Origin: Stereum hirsutum FP-91666 SS1
Taxonomy: Eukaryota; Basidiomycota; Agaricomycetes; Russulales; Stereaceae
Direction: 5' to 3'
Length of the DNA stretch: 64,000 nucleotides
NCBI RefSeq assembly: GCF_000264905.1
Contig: NW_006763147.1
Location: forward strand, 748,335-812,334
Shown here one piece after another: positions 12,567 through 24,718 of this stretch. The stretch's first letter is position 1, and every line of letters begins with the position of its first letter. The position numbers and the translations under genes are program-made. The notes under the pieces are model-generated. The model was not told the DNA's origin, did not search any database, and saw only the letters and a program-made list of their open reading frames with translations.

Positions 12567-14293
12567 TCAGTCAATCGAAACCCCGATACTGTCATCTATC
12601 ATGAGAAACATTGTTAGGTTCATCGATCTGTTGAGAGCGAATGCATGCACTCACCACTGTTAGAGTCATACGTATAATGAACTTCTGGTATAAACTTGGC
12701 CCACTGGGACAGCTCGTTCGTTGGGATGCAGCAGTCCACTAATTCTACCCTACGAAATGGAACAATATACGATTTAATGGCCCATAAGCACTGTCCAAGG
12801 TGCCTTGCGGCCTGATCTGACCGGTCGTCCAAATGATATGAATACTGTACATCTTCGAATGATATGGTGTGGAGGTCGGGCCACTCGCAAACGTACGGCT
12901 TCAAATGAGGAAACAGAAACTTGCCGGCTGCACCTGCCAGGCCAAGCAGAATCAAAGCGGAATCGTGGGCAACCTTGTTGCGTATGGTGAGTTCCGTGGT
13001 GTCCGTTAAGTGTCTGACGACTTCCTGTACCATCCGGCGACAAGGAAGAAGTGACTGGGGCTTTCGCCCTTGTTCCACGTAGACGTGGCCAATATTCGAT
13101 GGGTCGACAATCTCAAACAAGATATTTGGTTCCGGTCCGCATTGAGTACGAGTGGTAACCGAAAGGGAGTGGAGATCTGCATCGATGAATATCAACGTCA
13201 GGTCCGCATCGTCTATCATGATGCGAATAGACGTATAGGGGAGTGCTCTGAGGTAGAGGATGGTTCGAAGGTTGGTGTAGAAATCGCGAGGGGGCGCAGC
13301 AGTATGAGGGCGTCGACAGAAACGTGGGATGTGTAGTTTGAGAGAATAGGAGTGGGTACGCTGCAAGGGAAGGATACAAAGGATGTTTTTGTGATCTTCA
13401 TGCGGTACCGTGATCTCTATGCGCTGAAGGAATGGTAGCACGAGTCTATCCACGGTGTGTGAACTAATGATTTGGTCAGAGGCGAACGACAGGGTATGAA
13501 GGTGCCGGAGGCTTTCCAGTGACTCAAAGAGCTCGGATACTGTAGGGGAACCACCTATGCCGAGTATGTCCAGATGTATAGTTCTCGACGACAGAGGAAA
13601 CGCTCTGGTGGACCATGAAGGCAGAACACCCTTTACGTCGATAGATTGGAGATGCTGAAAGTCAGCCAACCAAATGTGAAGGGGTGTTCCATCTGGTTCG
13701 ATACGAGAACTGGCGACCTCCAGAACCTCGAGATTCGGTAGATTATCAGGATGCAACCAATCCAGGTCATCGGCGGAGTCGATTATGGGTTCGTCAAGAA
13801 CAAGACGTTGCAGTTGGGAGGTAAATGATGGATGATGATCCGTTAGAGAAGTTAAGGTGTTTAGGGATTGTCCCCAAACGAATAGCGGTAAGGTCTTTCG
13901 CCGACGAATGGTCTCGAGCGCGACGTAGTCAGGCATACTGCCCAAAATGATGTCTCGCCACATCCCAGGCATGGTGAGCGCCACACGCCGCCATCTCCTG
14001 CAAACGAGAGGCACAGAAAACGTATAGGATATGTCGGGCGGACCTTCACCTTCTGGCTCAGATGGAAGTTGCTCGAAGAACATGGAGAGGATTTCGTCCG
14101 GGGTGCTACGTATGGATGTCGGCTGCTTCGAACCTATGCAGTAAACCGGTTCATTTCGGATTTGGCGAACAGATGCGATGGTGCAGCGGAGTCTTCTCTC
14201 TATTTCTTCTAGCTGGTCTGTCGTCCAACTGGACATCGTGCATATTCTCGCCAAGTCATCGATACGACCGGACAAAGTACCTAAGTCGATCAT
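12567..14293 (-). CDS. F-box-like protein, two exons
   Basis: Exons 14293-12655 and 12595-12567 with a 59-bp phase-1 intron (GTGAGT to GATAG), 555 residues. F-box-like region at about 60-118 (IRSTPDEILSMFFEQL ... VPLVCRRWRRVALTMPGMWRDI), then leucine-rich-like strands. It matches the gene at 10207 along its length: the N-terminal helix, a TLPLFVWG-type segment, an ALPYTSIRI segment, and the C-terminus FIPEV followed by the shared intron. Expected role is an SCF adaptor with unknown substrate. Start is the first ATG in the exon. A leader intron is possible, as GTGCGT is found about 60 bp upstream. Confidence 0.85.
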
Positions 14294-14872
14294 AAAGACT
14301 GCATCATTGCCATCGTTAGTGTGGTTATGCTAAAACATAGGTGAACGCACCTTTTCCGTGGAAGCGGTTGATATGAAATGAGTGCAAGTTGGCGTTTGTG
14401 CAAGGTCGCTGTGTACACTGCGCGTTAGATAGATGAGCAACGACGGATAAAGAACGGAGAGTGTCCTACTTCGTGTCTTTCTGAACAGCGGGGTCTCGCC
14501 TTCCGTTTTGGCTCGACGTCATGTATATATCAAGGGGAAGATGCTCAAGGTCGACATGTATTAATCACGGGTCAAACTAATGGGAGCGGAGCCCGCATAG
14601 GAATGACGCGGCCACAGCATGAGTCGGCCCATTCACGCGGCCGCAGGAAGCAACTAGACGACCGAACCGGTGCAGCTGTGATCCGACGACTTCTTGGAAT
14701 GTTCCGAATCTTTCCGAATGGTTTCCGTGTGGCGGACAGTTTGATTTCGCCACATCGCACAGTGAATTCAACAATCTCAATATAGAAGACAACGAATCAT
14801 GTATGTACTTATAAAGCAAGACAAAGCAACGAAAGCACATCGGGTACGAAAAAAAAAGACGAGTCATAGCCA

Positions 14873-14893
14873 AACGGTATATCGTATACCGTT
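14873..14893. other. Perfect 9-bp hairpin
   Basis: AACGGTATA, loop TCG, TATACCGTT, followed on the plus strand by GAGTTTTT. It lies just beyond the stop of the minus-strand gene at 14974. It could be a 3'-end signal or a transposon footprint. No CTRR follows at the right distance on either strand, so a Helitron end is not supported. Confidence 0.5.
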
Positions 14894-14973
14894 GAGTTTT
14901 TGGATAGAGGGGCTATAGACAAATTTCGGGCATGAGAACGTGTACGCTGTTATTATAAGTAATGGCACTCACT

Positions 14974-16656
14974 TCACAAGTCGTACGAAAGCATCCTCAT
15001 CAAGTGAGGGTGGGAAAGGTCTACCGCCGGCGAGAATATTTCCTTTTCATCGTCCGCGACCCACCGCCCCTTTCTGGCTGGACTGATACTAGTACAAAAC
15101 GTCTCCATCGCGACACCAACCGATCCAATCCAGCTTTCCGGGTGGTGTGGTGCTTGCGATAGAGTCCAAGTAGGATGACAACCGTGGAATATGACAGTTC
15201 CGTGTGATGCTTCCAAAAATGAAGTGCTCAGGAAGCGCAAGATGGTAGGAATATATCTTTCGTGTACGCATATGTGGTACGTATGGAACCGGTGTAGAGG
15301 GATGCACCGAAGGAATATATGATGGACCATGTTTCCGGGATCGGTACTGGAGTTCATGTCGAATGAAAAGCTGGCGTCGGGTGAGATGTGTAGGCAGTTA
15401 TTCAGTATGGTCTTGAAGACGTGAGCGTGTATAGCCGGAGTTCGGATGGACATATACGTGTTCCGATCGGTCTTCAGCACCAGATCGATCGTCGCATGCC
15501 ATTGAATAGATCCATTGACATTGAGGAAGATGCCGGCGGAAGATATGACGTTGCTGAAGGTGAATGATTGGGCGATGGCCAACGCGTTCGCATCCATTGT
15601 CGCAGGGTCTCCCGCACGGTGCTGGAATAGCTCGGTGACGAAGACGTCAAGGGAACAGAGACTGAAGTAACGAGCTATCCTTTTGATTGAAGGCGCCGCA
15701 CCGTGAAGAGCGACGCTGCGTAGGTTGGAACCAGATATGGGAGCGACTGCGGATGACTGTATGACGTGCACGTCCCACAGCTCCAGCACGGTCAACAGGT
15801 GCATGTGTTGAAGAGCCTGATCGAAGTGGACGAGATCTAGGGGGAATGGAAAGTGACCGCCGTGACTCTTGTGAATATGTAGTGTGACGAGGCGAGGCGG
15901 AGGGATGAATTGGTGGAAAGGAAAGGAAGAATGGCGAATGCATAGGACGGTAACCGGTAGATTCTGGAGGCGAGCAAGGTCGCGAGTGTGAATGGCCTGA
16001 GTGGGAAGTCGACTCATTGGGTCATCCTCATCATCATCATCGTCCACGACATCAACCCCGCTGTTGCTCTGTACTCCATAGGGCGCCCATACCAAGCCGT
16101 TCGTCGGCCACCCTCCCGTCATTCCCATGAAATTCGCCATCTCCTCTTTGTCCTCTAAAATACCCCTCGCCCCTATGAATATGTTCTCGAGTTGATTGAA
16201 ATCGTGGAACTGTAGGCACGTGCTCACAGTAGGCCAGAGCGAAACGTCGACATCGATGTATAGAGTCCGGATGCGGTGAGAAGCTGACTGTAGAAGGGGC
16301 CAAAGCAGACCGATGGAATCGGCGTCGTTGACGAGGACGGTGAGTAGGTGCTCTTTAGATCTATCGAGAGCTATCTGGAGGTCGTCGACGTCCATCTGAC
16401 CGAGTGGGAAAAAGCTTCGCAACTCGGCGATGTCCTTGATGCGCTCGTTCCAGTTGGCACATACGTGGCGTAGTTTGAAAAAATTGTGGAATTTGACGCG
16501 CTGGACCGTGCTCCATTGCTCTGGACAGATTGACCACATCGATGAGGCGTCGTTGTACGTGGGTATGATAGAGTGTACGGCCGTGAGTATGATTGCGTCG
16601 GTCATTTCGGCGGGCAAAGTGAGTGCCGCTGGGGCGGTTGGTGGACGAGGAGACAT
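14974..16656 (-). CDS. F-box-like protein, intronless
   Basis: Single open frame of 560 residues from ATG to TGA. The N-terminal LPAEMTDAIILTAVHSI and FKLRHVCANWNERIKDIAELRSFF fit a degenerate F-box (helical hairpin followed by the cysteine/tryptophan segment). An acidic run (DVVDDDDDEDD) sits near residue 205. The remainder is beta-strand rich with ISGSNLRSVALHG and HIHKSHGG-type segments. It is clearly paralogous to the plus-strand gene at 33830-35497 (shared TLHIHKSH, LLTVLELWDV, NMVHHIF, RRGWVSD-type and final LHRMF-type segments). Function is probably protein-protein recognition, with a possible SCF role; no substrate can be inferred. Confidence 0.75.
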   Translation of the reverse strand: MSPRPPTAPAALTLPAEMTDAIILTAVHSIIPTYNDASSMWSICPEQWSTVQRVKFHNFFKLRHVCANWNERIKDIAELRSFFPLGQMDVDDLQIALDRSKEHLLTVLVNDADSIGLLWPLLQSASHRIRTLYIDVDVSLWPTVSTCLQFHDFNQLENIFIGARGILEDKEEMANFMGMTGGWPTNGLVWAPYGVQSNSGVDVVDDDDDEDDPMSRLPTQAIHTRDLARLQNLPVTVLCIRHSSFPFHQFIPPPRLVTLHIHKSHGGHFPFPLDLVHFDQALQHMHLLTVLELWDVHVIQSSAVAPISGSNLRSVALHGAAPSIKRIARYFSLCSLDVFVTELFQHRAGDPATMDANALAIAQSFTFSNVISSAGIFLNVNGSIQWHATIDLVLKTDRNTYMSIRTPAIHAHVFKTILNNCLHISPDASFSFDMNSSTDPGNMVHHIFLRCIPLHRFHTYHICVHERYIPTILRFLSTSFLEASHGTVIFHGCHPTWTLSQAPHHPESWIGSVGVAMETFCTSISPARKGRWVADDEKEIFSPAVDLSHPHLMRMLSYDL

Positions 16657-18929
16657 GAAGATGACGGTTAATAAGGAGCGGTTTTATGTTCTGGTGAGAA
16701 ATATGGGTGAGAGTCGCGCTTTGGACGAGAAGAAAAGGGGAGAAGAGTGTGCGAAATAGTCCGGATGGGCTCCGAGGACCAAATATTGAACGTTGTTTGG
16801 TGCCGTTACGTTAAGCACTGTAGCCATCTTTGTCTGTGCGCTGACCGTACTCCGTCAGCTCCACATGTCGCGCCTTATGCTGACAGACCGGATTGCTGCA
16901 AGTTTGAATGCAAAGGTGAGCAGATAATATTTTGTTTGAGCCAACCACGCAACACGCTGCCGGGACGGTAGTAGACCTGACGGCCAGTATCATCTGGGCT
17001 TGTGGTCGTCGCTGACGCACCAACGGTAGGACATAACCGTGACAGCCTAAGGCGTCGTGAACGTAACTCGTAAGATCGAGTTGTTCTTGAAGCGCGATAT
17101 ACAAAGATACCTTGCGGTACGTATTCTTGTCCTACCTCAAAAGATTAGGATGCTACGCGATACGTTGAGGCTCAAATCTTTCAACCATAAGGTAATGCTG
17201 ATTCTGATGGAGTACGATGCTCGTATCCTACCGTACGGACGATGTAGTGCGCCAGATCCAGAGAAGATCAATGGTGGTGAGTTATGCTATAAGACTGGTC
17301 AATACGGACTTGGTGGTCACAATGTCTGACGTACCTTCGTATGAGTGCCCAATAGCGAACTAACTCTGCTTTCAAATTCCGTCTTTACACACTATGCAAA
17401 GGTGAGTGCTCCGGAAACGGATTAAACATATGGACATTGACCATTGTTCCTTTACTGCCTCGGGTTCATGCCAAACAGATGAAAGCGTATTACGTCTATT
17501 TGTCCGACGATGTATTGCGTCGTATACAACATATGCATGAACATATTACGAACCAAACTCCTCTTGAACAGCGCAAGTTGCAGCATCGTCTCTGAGCTGC
17601 AAGGGGATTGACGATCCGATACCGACACATGGGCAGGTTCGCTCTTACTTTTGAAGTCTGTCCAACTTCAGCATAGATGGTGATAGGCGATAGACAATGG
17701 GTCAGTCATACGATGACTGTTGACATTTATATGTAGGAGCTCACCTCAACGTTTGAAGCTTAATTTGATAGTAAGCCTCATCTCTCCGACCGTTTCTCAA
17801 GGCAGCCCATGATCACGCACTAAGTATTTTGATGATGTGAGCTCATAAGTGTGCTCATTCGTGAATCAGCATACCCAATGTTTGTATGCACATTATACGG
17901 ACTCACAATGCTAAAGTTATGGAGTGATGTCAACTGACAAGCAACGAGGACCGACGTGTTGAGGATATGGACAAGAGTAGGTCTTCGCGGTTGTAACATT
18001 AGGTTGTTTATAGGGTAGACCACCGAGTAGTAAGGTATCGTCTTAGTAGCATAGAGGTGAAGTAGGAGAATCAACGTCAGTATACACGGATTTCAATGTC
18101 CATTCCAGATGCCCTGTCAAGGACTATGCGATATTCGAAGACTGTGTGGCGAAGTGGCAACCAAGGCATCAGGCGAAAACCGGAAAGTTCATTCCGATCG
18201 TCACATGATCATGGCGTGTATCGGTAGCACATGACTTGCTTGTTATTGTTGACTTCGACGCGTCTGTTTATCGTCACCTGACCGAGCGGCGAAACTGTAT
18301 ATATACAGCGGAGGGTTCTGCTTTGCTCTGCACCCCATGCCTGTGTTTTCCAACGGGGTGGGGTCATACCGCGCATACTGATATTTTTATTTTTATTATA
18401 GAGAGCAGGGCCCGCTCACTGTCTTATACGACAATTGTTCGCGTTACATACGATACGTCTCCTGTTCCGCTGCATAGGTCCTCCATGTCTAGGGTGTGCG
18501 TGGTCGACTGATTGGTGTCGAAGCTCTCGTACCCTATAATGTCTACGTGCATCTACTGTCATATTAGCATGCTTGCAGTTTAAACAGTCACTTATCCTCC
18601 CACTGATATACCAGTGCGGGCGTTCTACTATACTGTTTTATATGCTACATCATTACACTACATCATGATACAACGATATGTGAACCGTCAAGGAAGGGTA
18701 CCGACATAGATGATTAGTAGCTACCTACGTTTACAACGAGCCGGTATGGGGAAAGCAAACCGGCATGGTTTCATTACTTGATTCACGCCACACAATAGGA
18801 GCAATTGAGCCGTGAGTGCCACACATACAGGCGTGCGAGCATTTCGATCAAATTGGAATGTTGGTTGCTTCACAAACGCACAACAGCGCGACACATTCAC
18901 ACGTCACATCCCAAGGACTTAAACTCACG
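16657..18929. other. Gene-poor spacer
   Basis: About 2.3 kb of AT/GC-mixed sequence with only short ORFs and no recognisable domain, RNA gene or terminal repeat. The first few hundred bases are the promoter side of the 14974-16656 gene. Confidence 0.4.
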
Positions 18930-19274
18930 ATGAATCTCTCACACACAGCACGCAGGCGCCGTCCCCGTAATCGACCGTCAATTCACCCACGGTTTATCAA
19001 CGTGCGTCAACAAACTGGAAAGGCCTACCGCCTAAAAAAGCTGGCTCGGGGGTTCGATGACAGCTTTGGCTCAGCATACTGTGATGGCCTTGCTTGCTTT
19101 GTCTATGCCGTCTTGGGACTACTTATTGCTTCGTTCTCATCCATTCCTTACGCATCCAGTTATGGCGTACTGTTGGTCTGCTATTTGACGTTTAGCGCTG
19201 CTAGGTTGGCAATGAAATGCGCATTGCCCAATATATCAGACGCCTGGAAGTTTTTTGGTATGGATGGTTCGTAA
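18930..19274 (+). CDS. Possible small membrane protein (weak)
   Basis: ATG to TAA, 114 residues, unrecognised. A basic N-terminus (ARRRRPRNRP) is followed by two hydrophobic stretches (about residues 53-92, including LACFVYAVLGLLIASF and YGVLLVCYLTFSAA). It lies 117 bp upstream of the oxygenase-like gene in the same orientation and could be a chance ORF or an upstream piece of that locus. Confidence 0.2.
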   Translation: MNLSHTARRRRPRNRPSIHPRFINVRQQTGKAYRLKKLARGFDDSFGSAYCDGLACFVYAVLGLLIASFSSIPYASSYGVLLVCYLTFSAARLAMKCALPNISDAWKFFGMDGS

Positions 19275-19390
19275 AGCGTTATCGCATGTGTGCATCATCA
19301 AGTAGATGGACTTATTGCTTGGCTATATGGTTTACACTAGGTGGCTCGACGAACCTGCATCCGACTCGCAGGCAACGCCGACAAGGTCCA

Positions 19391-22300
19391 ATGTTGAACG
19401 TATTCATCCGTGGAGCATCCAAAGGCATATGCTTAAGTAAGCTTCACCAAGACAACCGTCACTGCATTATCTTCAGAGTAACGCCTCAGGTCATAAGGCT
19501 ATCGACTGACTCGTCACTCTTTTCAGAACTGTCTCCTGAAGCGCTTGTTCAAGATGTTTTCATGGAACTCCGTAAGCGTCACGTCATACCTGCAGCAAGC
19601 AACCGCCTCGGCCTATACGCCCTTTACCCGTCGTTTTCTTCAAGCCCCCTCGCTACCCAGCAAACCTTGAATGAAATTGATTTTCGAGATGGTACGCATA
19701 TGCATGTATACTGGCGGCTTCGAGGCGGGAGTAGGAAAGGCTCTCGAAGTATGCCCGGCCGGTTTCAGGAGGACAAGTCAGGTATTGTTGAACAACATAC
19801 TTCAGTTCTGTTGGTTCTAAATACGTCATTAAGAACCTTTCCCTCAACCCGGATCGAACCATCAATCTACACAGTCAGCGGACGAAACAGGCAGCATTAG
19901 GGTATCTGGCGTGTGTGGCGATGAATTCGACGAGATGTCCGGTGAGTTCAAACTTATCTCAGCATGTATACGCGTACTCACCCTTGATAGATTTATCTGA
20001 ACTGGATGATGACCATGTTGAGGTCAGCGTGTGCGACGAGGAAGATGATGGCCTTGATTGGAGAGAAGATGACCCGATGCTAGCAGTCGCCATTGAAGAG
20101 GAGCTGGATAGATAGTAAGTGGACGTTGTGCTATTCGTTGTTACCAGGACATGTCTCACATTCTATCATGGTGCAGCTTACCAGCCCATCCGAACTTTGC
20201 ACTCCAGGGCGGTTTAAGTAGCCAAACGATCAGATCTCAAGTTTCACTCAAAGATGTCGTCATGACCAGAGCATGCTCCAGTAACCCGGATGACCTTAAC
20301 CGCGATCCGTCCGTTCAAAGAACTTACCGAAGGAACGCGGTCACAAAACGTCTGGAAAGCCAGGATGTACAAGTACAACCAGCTTCATCCACTCCATCTA
20401 ACGGTAAACGTAGCGCTCAATTCAGCACACATCAAGACGTCCCGCATAAAAAGCGTAGAACGTCTGTTCTTGATGGCGCGTTATCACCTCCGGATGTCAG
20501 GATGTCGAATACGGGGCAAGGGATAGAAACATCGATAACTCAAACCCAAGTCATGTATGACAGAGTCCCAAACACTGGTAAGTTCAACGATAACTGTCCA
20601 CATGGGGCTTCTAGCCCATCGGATATGCAGCAACCCGAATCGGTCATTTATTCGGTGGCTCATATTCAAACGTTCTTCGCCCATATTCTTACAAACATCA
20701 CAGGTACGCGCCCAGTCGAACAAGACACAATCACCTTCGCCTCTCAGTTCCCTGTTGCAGACACACGTCAAATATCACCCGGGCTAACGGCTTCATCTAA
20801 TGCGCCTCACGGAGCACCCTGGGCAATGCCCCCTGCAAATATACCGCGAAGCTCTATGCCGACGCATCGCCTACCCCCAAATTCGTTAGTTCTTATGTTA
20901 TTTTAAGTCTCTTCACGATTTGGGACGCCACTGACCTTCAAACAGTTCACCCGTTTCAACCACTTCCAATGCCTATCGGTACGGTCCGCCACCACCATCT
21001 GTTGCAGCTCAAAGTCCACGCAACTCGCGTACCTTGGAGGAACTGAAGCAAGATATCGATGCCAGGAAAAGGAAGGATATGGACATAGCGAAGGAGAGGA
21101 GCAAGAAGCGTCTGCGGGATAAGACGGTAAACAAGGCGCAACAGATACACACTGACCTGCAATTCAGTTCCCTTTCCATATCCAACAAAGGTTGGATGGG
21201 TCGAAGATTTGACCACGATGAAAACGTTCGGATGAAGAGAATGTGGAGGGATAGGACCATAGAGAGTGAGATGATGGGCTTTCAGAGAGTGCCGTTCGAT
21301 TCAGAGTACGTTTCATACATAACACCAAAATGCAATTCAGCTGCTTATCCATTCGTATACCAGCCTGGCCAAACAGCCAGCCACGGATATAAGGGATTGC
21401 GAGGGACGACTGCTATGCAAGAGATCCATGTGGAGGCCAAGAATTGCCGATTTAGTGGTTCAGTTCGGAATAGAGGCTGTACGCCATCTGGATAAAACAG
21501 ATCCGTATCCGGTTGTAAAGGTCCATACTCGAGGGCCACACCGTTTTACCATATGCGGCGTGGATCGAAATAATAAGAAGGTGCGAGAAGATACATTATA
21601 TTCAAACGTACTCCACCTAACTACGGATTCAGATTCCAGCTTTGAACCCTTGGCATGTGAAGAACGAGGCTGCTATTACCGAACTTTTTACGCCTGGCAG
21701 TGCTGTAGACCAGATTCAGTAAGTAGGGTTTGCATCCAACCCAATTTTCACAAGCACTGAAAAACGGGCGAGTTAGACGAATAGGAATGGACTTCCTCCA
21801 TACATGTTTCCCTGAAATTGTGGCCAGGTATAAGCGGTGTCATGAATACATCAGGACCAGATATGGGATCAACCCCATGTATGGGTTATTTTACAATTTC
21901 TGTCTCAACGGAGCATGGCCAGGCAAGACAGACAGGGTATACTGTGAGCCTCACGTAGACTGGAAAAATATTGCTATAGGGGTTTGTTTGGTTTTTGTTT
22001 ACGGTGAGCTGATCGTGGCTAAACTATGCTATTCATGCACTAAATTCAGGCGATTTACAGGCAATTTTGACCATAGGAGAAAGGCTTGGCTTGTGATATG
22101 GGAAGCCGGTGTCATAATCGAAATTCCGGCCGGTGTCTTCGTCGCTTATCCTTCATCTCTTTTCTACCATTTTAATTGGGATATCGGTACGATCTGCGGT
22201 CAGTTATCGAGACGTCTCATACTCATATTGTTTTACAGAGATCGTCACAACACAAGATGGGTCCAAACCGACGCGTGAAAACAGTGAACCTCTGGATGGG

Positions 22301-22453
22301 CGTGATGGAAGGGGTTCCGCCGTGTGGTTCAACCAAGCTACTATGTTTCAAACGTCTGAACTTGGTTTCAACACGGTTGCTGAAGCTGAAGAAGCTGGTG
22401 CTGATACTACAAGTACATATACTTCTGATAGTTTCCCCATTCGCCCTATGTAG
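19391..22453 (+). CDS. Ubiquitin-like domain fused to TET/JBP-type oxygenase-like protein
   Basis: Ten-exon model: 19391-19781, 19879-19941, 19991-20114, 20177-20884, 20946-21305, 21364-21580, 21633-21718, 21777-22003, 22061-22186, 22239-22453; 838 residues, all phases consistent. One or two further small introns may lie in 20570-20770. N-terminal module (about 1-115) looks like a ubiquitin-like beta-grasp fold ending WRLRGG. Next come an acidic linker, a Ser/Pro-rich nuclear-type region with a basic KKRR, and a charged coiled coil (LEELKQDIDARKRKDMDIA). The C-terminal half holds DPYPVVKVHTRGPHRF, PALNPWHVKNEAAITELF, the metal-site candidate PHVDWKN (H-x-D, 21952-21960), WEAGVIIEIPAGVFVAYPS and distal histidine YHFNWD (22168-22170). 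H-x-D...H fits Fe(II)/2-oxoglutarate dioxygenases of TET/JBP type, which in fungi are expanded and linked to transposons. Function is inferred; the substrate could be modified DNA bases. Confidence 0.7.
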
Positions 22454-22754
22454 ATGCGCGTATGTACATGGGAAAGATCACAACTTACTGCATACCATCA
22501 GAATCGGTCATCTAGAGTGATAATATATTGGCACCGAATGGGATATACTACGACAATTCGATTATTCATACGGGAAGCATTGGATCGATTTCGGCCAGCA
22601 CATATAATTGAATGACCTTACAGCCGACGATATCGCATAAGATTCTACCACAGATAAGTAGGAGTATCTGGTCCATTTCCTTATAATGTACGTGAATAAA
22701 TAAGGTAGCACAGAGTAAGTACGGGAACGCAACTGGAATCAGAGTGGGTGAGGC

Positions 22755-24181
22755 TCAGCTGCCATTGCCTGACAGCCAGTCACGGAAAGCAGAGAGTGCA
22801 AAATCGGGCAATCCAAGTAAGAGAGGTTGAATGTTTGTACCATTTACCCTATCCCCTCGTATATTGACAATGACTTCACGGCCAGACTCCCTTATCCTCA
22901 TCAGCCATCTACTCATACAAACGACATCTTCTCTGTCTACCCCGTCCTCCACTTTGAAATCGATTACGCGAAGAAGAGGCCACATATGTTGCTCTTGACG
23001 GAAAACGACAGCAGATAAAGCGTCAGCCCATCTGGAACCATCCAGCAGCTGCACCTCCTTGACGTTAACGATGGTAGATGTGATATTATACCAGGGAAGT
23101 GGACTGGGAGGTCGGATGAATGGATAAGTAGCGGACCGATCACGAACGGCCAGTCGCTCGATACCTTGTACTCCGCAGCAAGTGACCATATGGAACCATT
23201 GGTCTGTCGTGGTGTCTATACACTCCAGCGTTATTATAACAGGGCTGGGTTTGCACATGATCGTGAAAAATATGGATGGTCGAGTTAGGGAATAGGGAGG
23301 GCCTGCGTCAATGATAGCAAGCTTGGGCGGATGAAGGGATGAGAGACCCATCTGCGAGGTCAGGAGAGGCACGGCTCGTATCGCTGACCACGTAGATGAC
23401 GCGATGTAAACCTTGGTCAAAGATGGTACCGATAAAGAACGTATAAGGGCGTCAATCGGTGCGCCGTTTCCCCCTAAAGATAGGTATTTGAGGCTCGGTA
23501 GATGAATGGGTCCTGGCGGGGAGAAGACGATGGAAGGAGCACTGGAAAAGATACCATAAAGACTGAGGTGAAGGAGAGCGGTGCAAGGAAGAAGGATGTT
23601 CCGTAGTTGGGCTAACGACGGAATAGAATGACACGGTTCCAGTTCTGGTGGCGATTGCACGGAGTGCGCTGGGACAAGATCATGTATATCGATGTCCAAT
23701 ACTATCAACCCGGAAGGTAAAGTCAGGGTCGACCATGGGAGCGACAAGTTCGTTATCCTCAGGTTCGTCAACGAAGGGAATAGATTGTCAAAGTCTGTGT
23801 GAGCTCCGATGACCAGATGTTGGTTCCCGCCGCGATGTACGTCGATGAGTTGGAGGTGACGGGTAAAAGGCAACGGAGTGCGGATAAGAACCTCCCAGGA
23901 AGGATGCGCCCAATGGCGATTTATTGTGATGGTATGAGCTCTTAGTGCTGTGGCGTATATCGCTGGGCGAAAGACAGGTATTGGCGTCGGCATGTTGCCG
24001 ATTACCAACTCGATGACCTCGTTTGGGTCATTGTGAGCATACTCCACATCGACGTCCTTGAGCACAACGCGGTTATCGAGGTTTGTGGGATCCTATAGTA
24101 GTACTGAGTACAATGATATATGGTCACAGTAGGTCGAAAACATACCGACATCATATGCAAGTTCGATAGATAAAGAGACAT
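22755..24181 (-). CDS. Leucine-rich F-box-family-like protein lacking the F-box
   Basis: Exons 24181-24146 and 24092-22755, joined by a 53-bp phase-0 intron (GTATGT to CTATAG); 457 residues. Start is the ATG after an in-frame TAA. The protein is a series of irregular leucine-rich strands (FPSLTNLRITNLSLPW, LPSLKYLSLGGNG, VPSLTKVYIASS) like the C-terminal half of Agaricomycete F-box proteins, but no F-box helices precede them. Either the 5' end was lost or the gene encodes a free recognition domain. It lies downstream of, and on the same strand as, the Helitron helicase, so capture is possible but unproven. Confidence 0.65.
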
Positions 24182-24507
24182 TTAACGGCCGCCAGCAAAG
24201 CAGATTCTTGTATCGGAAAAGATCCCGGTATTCACACGACATAACGCGTGGTTGGAGAAACATCCCCTTTCGTCAACATATCGTACATACGCTCACCGAC
24301 CAAGTTATTCAAAGCTCTGCGTCTTCGGTCACAACACTCACAGCCAATATATATAGAAACTTGCTGTAGACTGATTTATACAGGAGTGATGTTATTTTAC
24401 GACTTGAAGGTCATGGGACTCATGCGTTAGCGTACAAAGCAGACGAAGACATCGAATAGCCAGAGATAGAAAGCATAAACAAGACTTAGAACAGCCAACA
24501 CAACCGG

Positions 24508-24531
24508 GCTCAATGCAGACCTCCATTGAGC
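24508..24531. other. 8-bp stem hairpin downstream of the Helitron ORF
   Basis: GCTCAATG, loop CAGACCTC, CATTGAGC, about 190 bp past the helicase stop codon. Read on the minus strand it is followed 18 bases later by CTAA (24489-24486). A Helitron 3' end would show a hairpin about 5-12 bases before CTRR and a T after it. Here the spacing is long and the next base is G, so this is only a weak candidate; an mRNA 3'-end structure is equally possible. Confidence 0.3.
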
Positions 24532-24718
24532 AGGTTAATGTCGAACAGAAAGAGCAAGAATAGACAAGAGTCGAGTGTGAGAAAACAAAATGTGGCAAAG
24601 AAGGTGTGGCGTGTTGACAAGTGCGTGAGAAATATATACGGAAAGGGTAGTACGAACAGCCGTCAAACACATAACTCCTCGCGGTTATCCTGTCCATTTG
24701 CTCTAACTTGGATCTAAC

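Noticed and set aside
18930..19274. Upstream ORF as first exon of the oxygenase-like gene
   Set aside because: No splice pair joins it in phase to 19391; listed only as a weak separate ORF.
24486..24531. Hairpin plus CTAA as the 3' end of the autonomous Helitron
   Set aside because: Spacer between stem and CTRR is 18 bases and the next base is not T; kept only as a hairpin.
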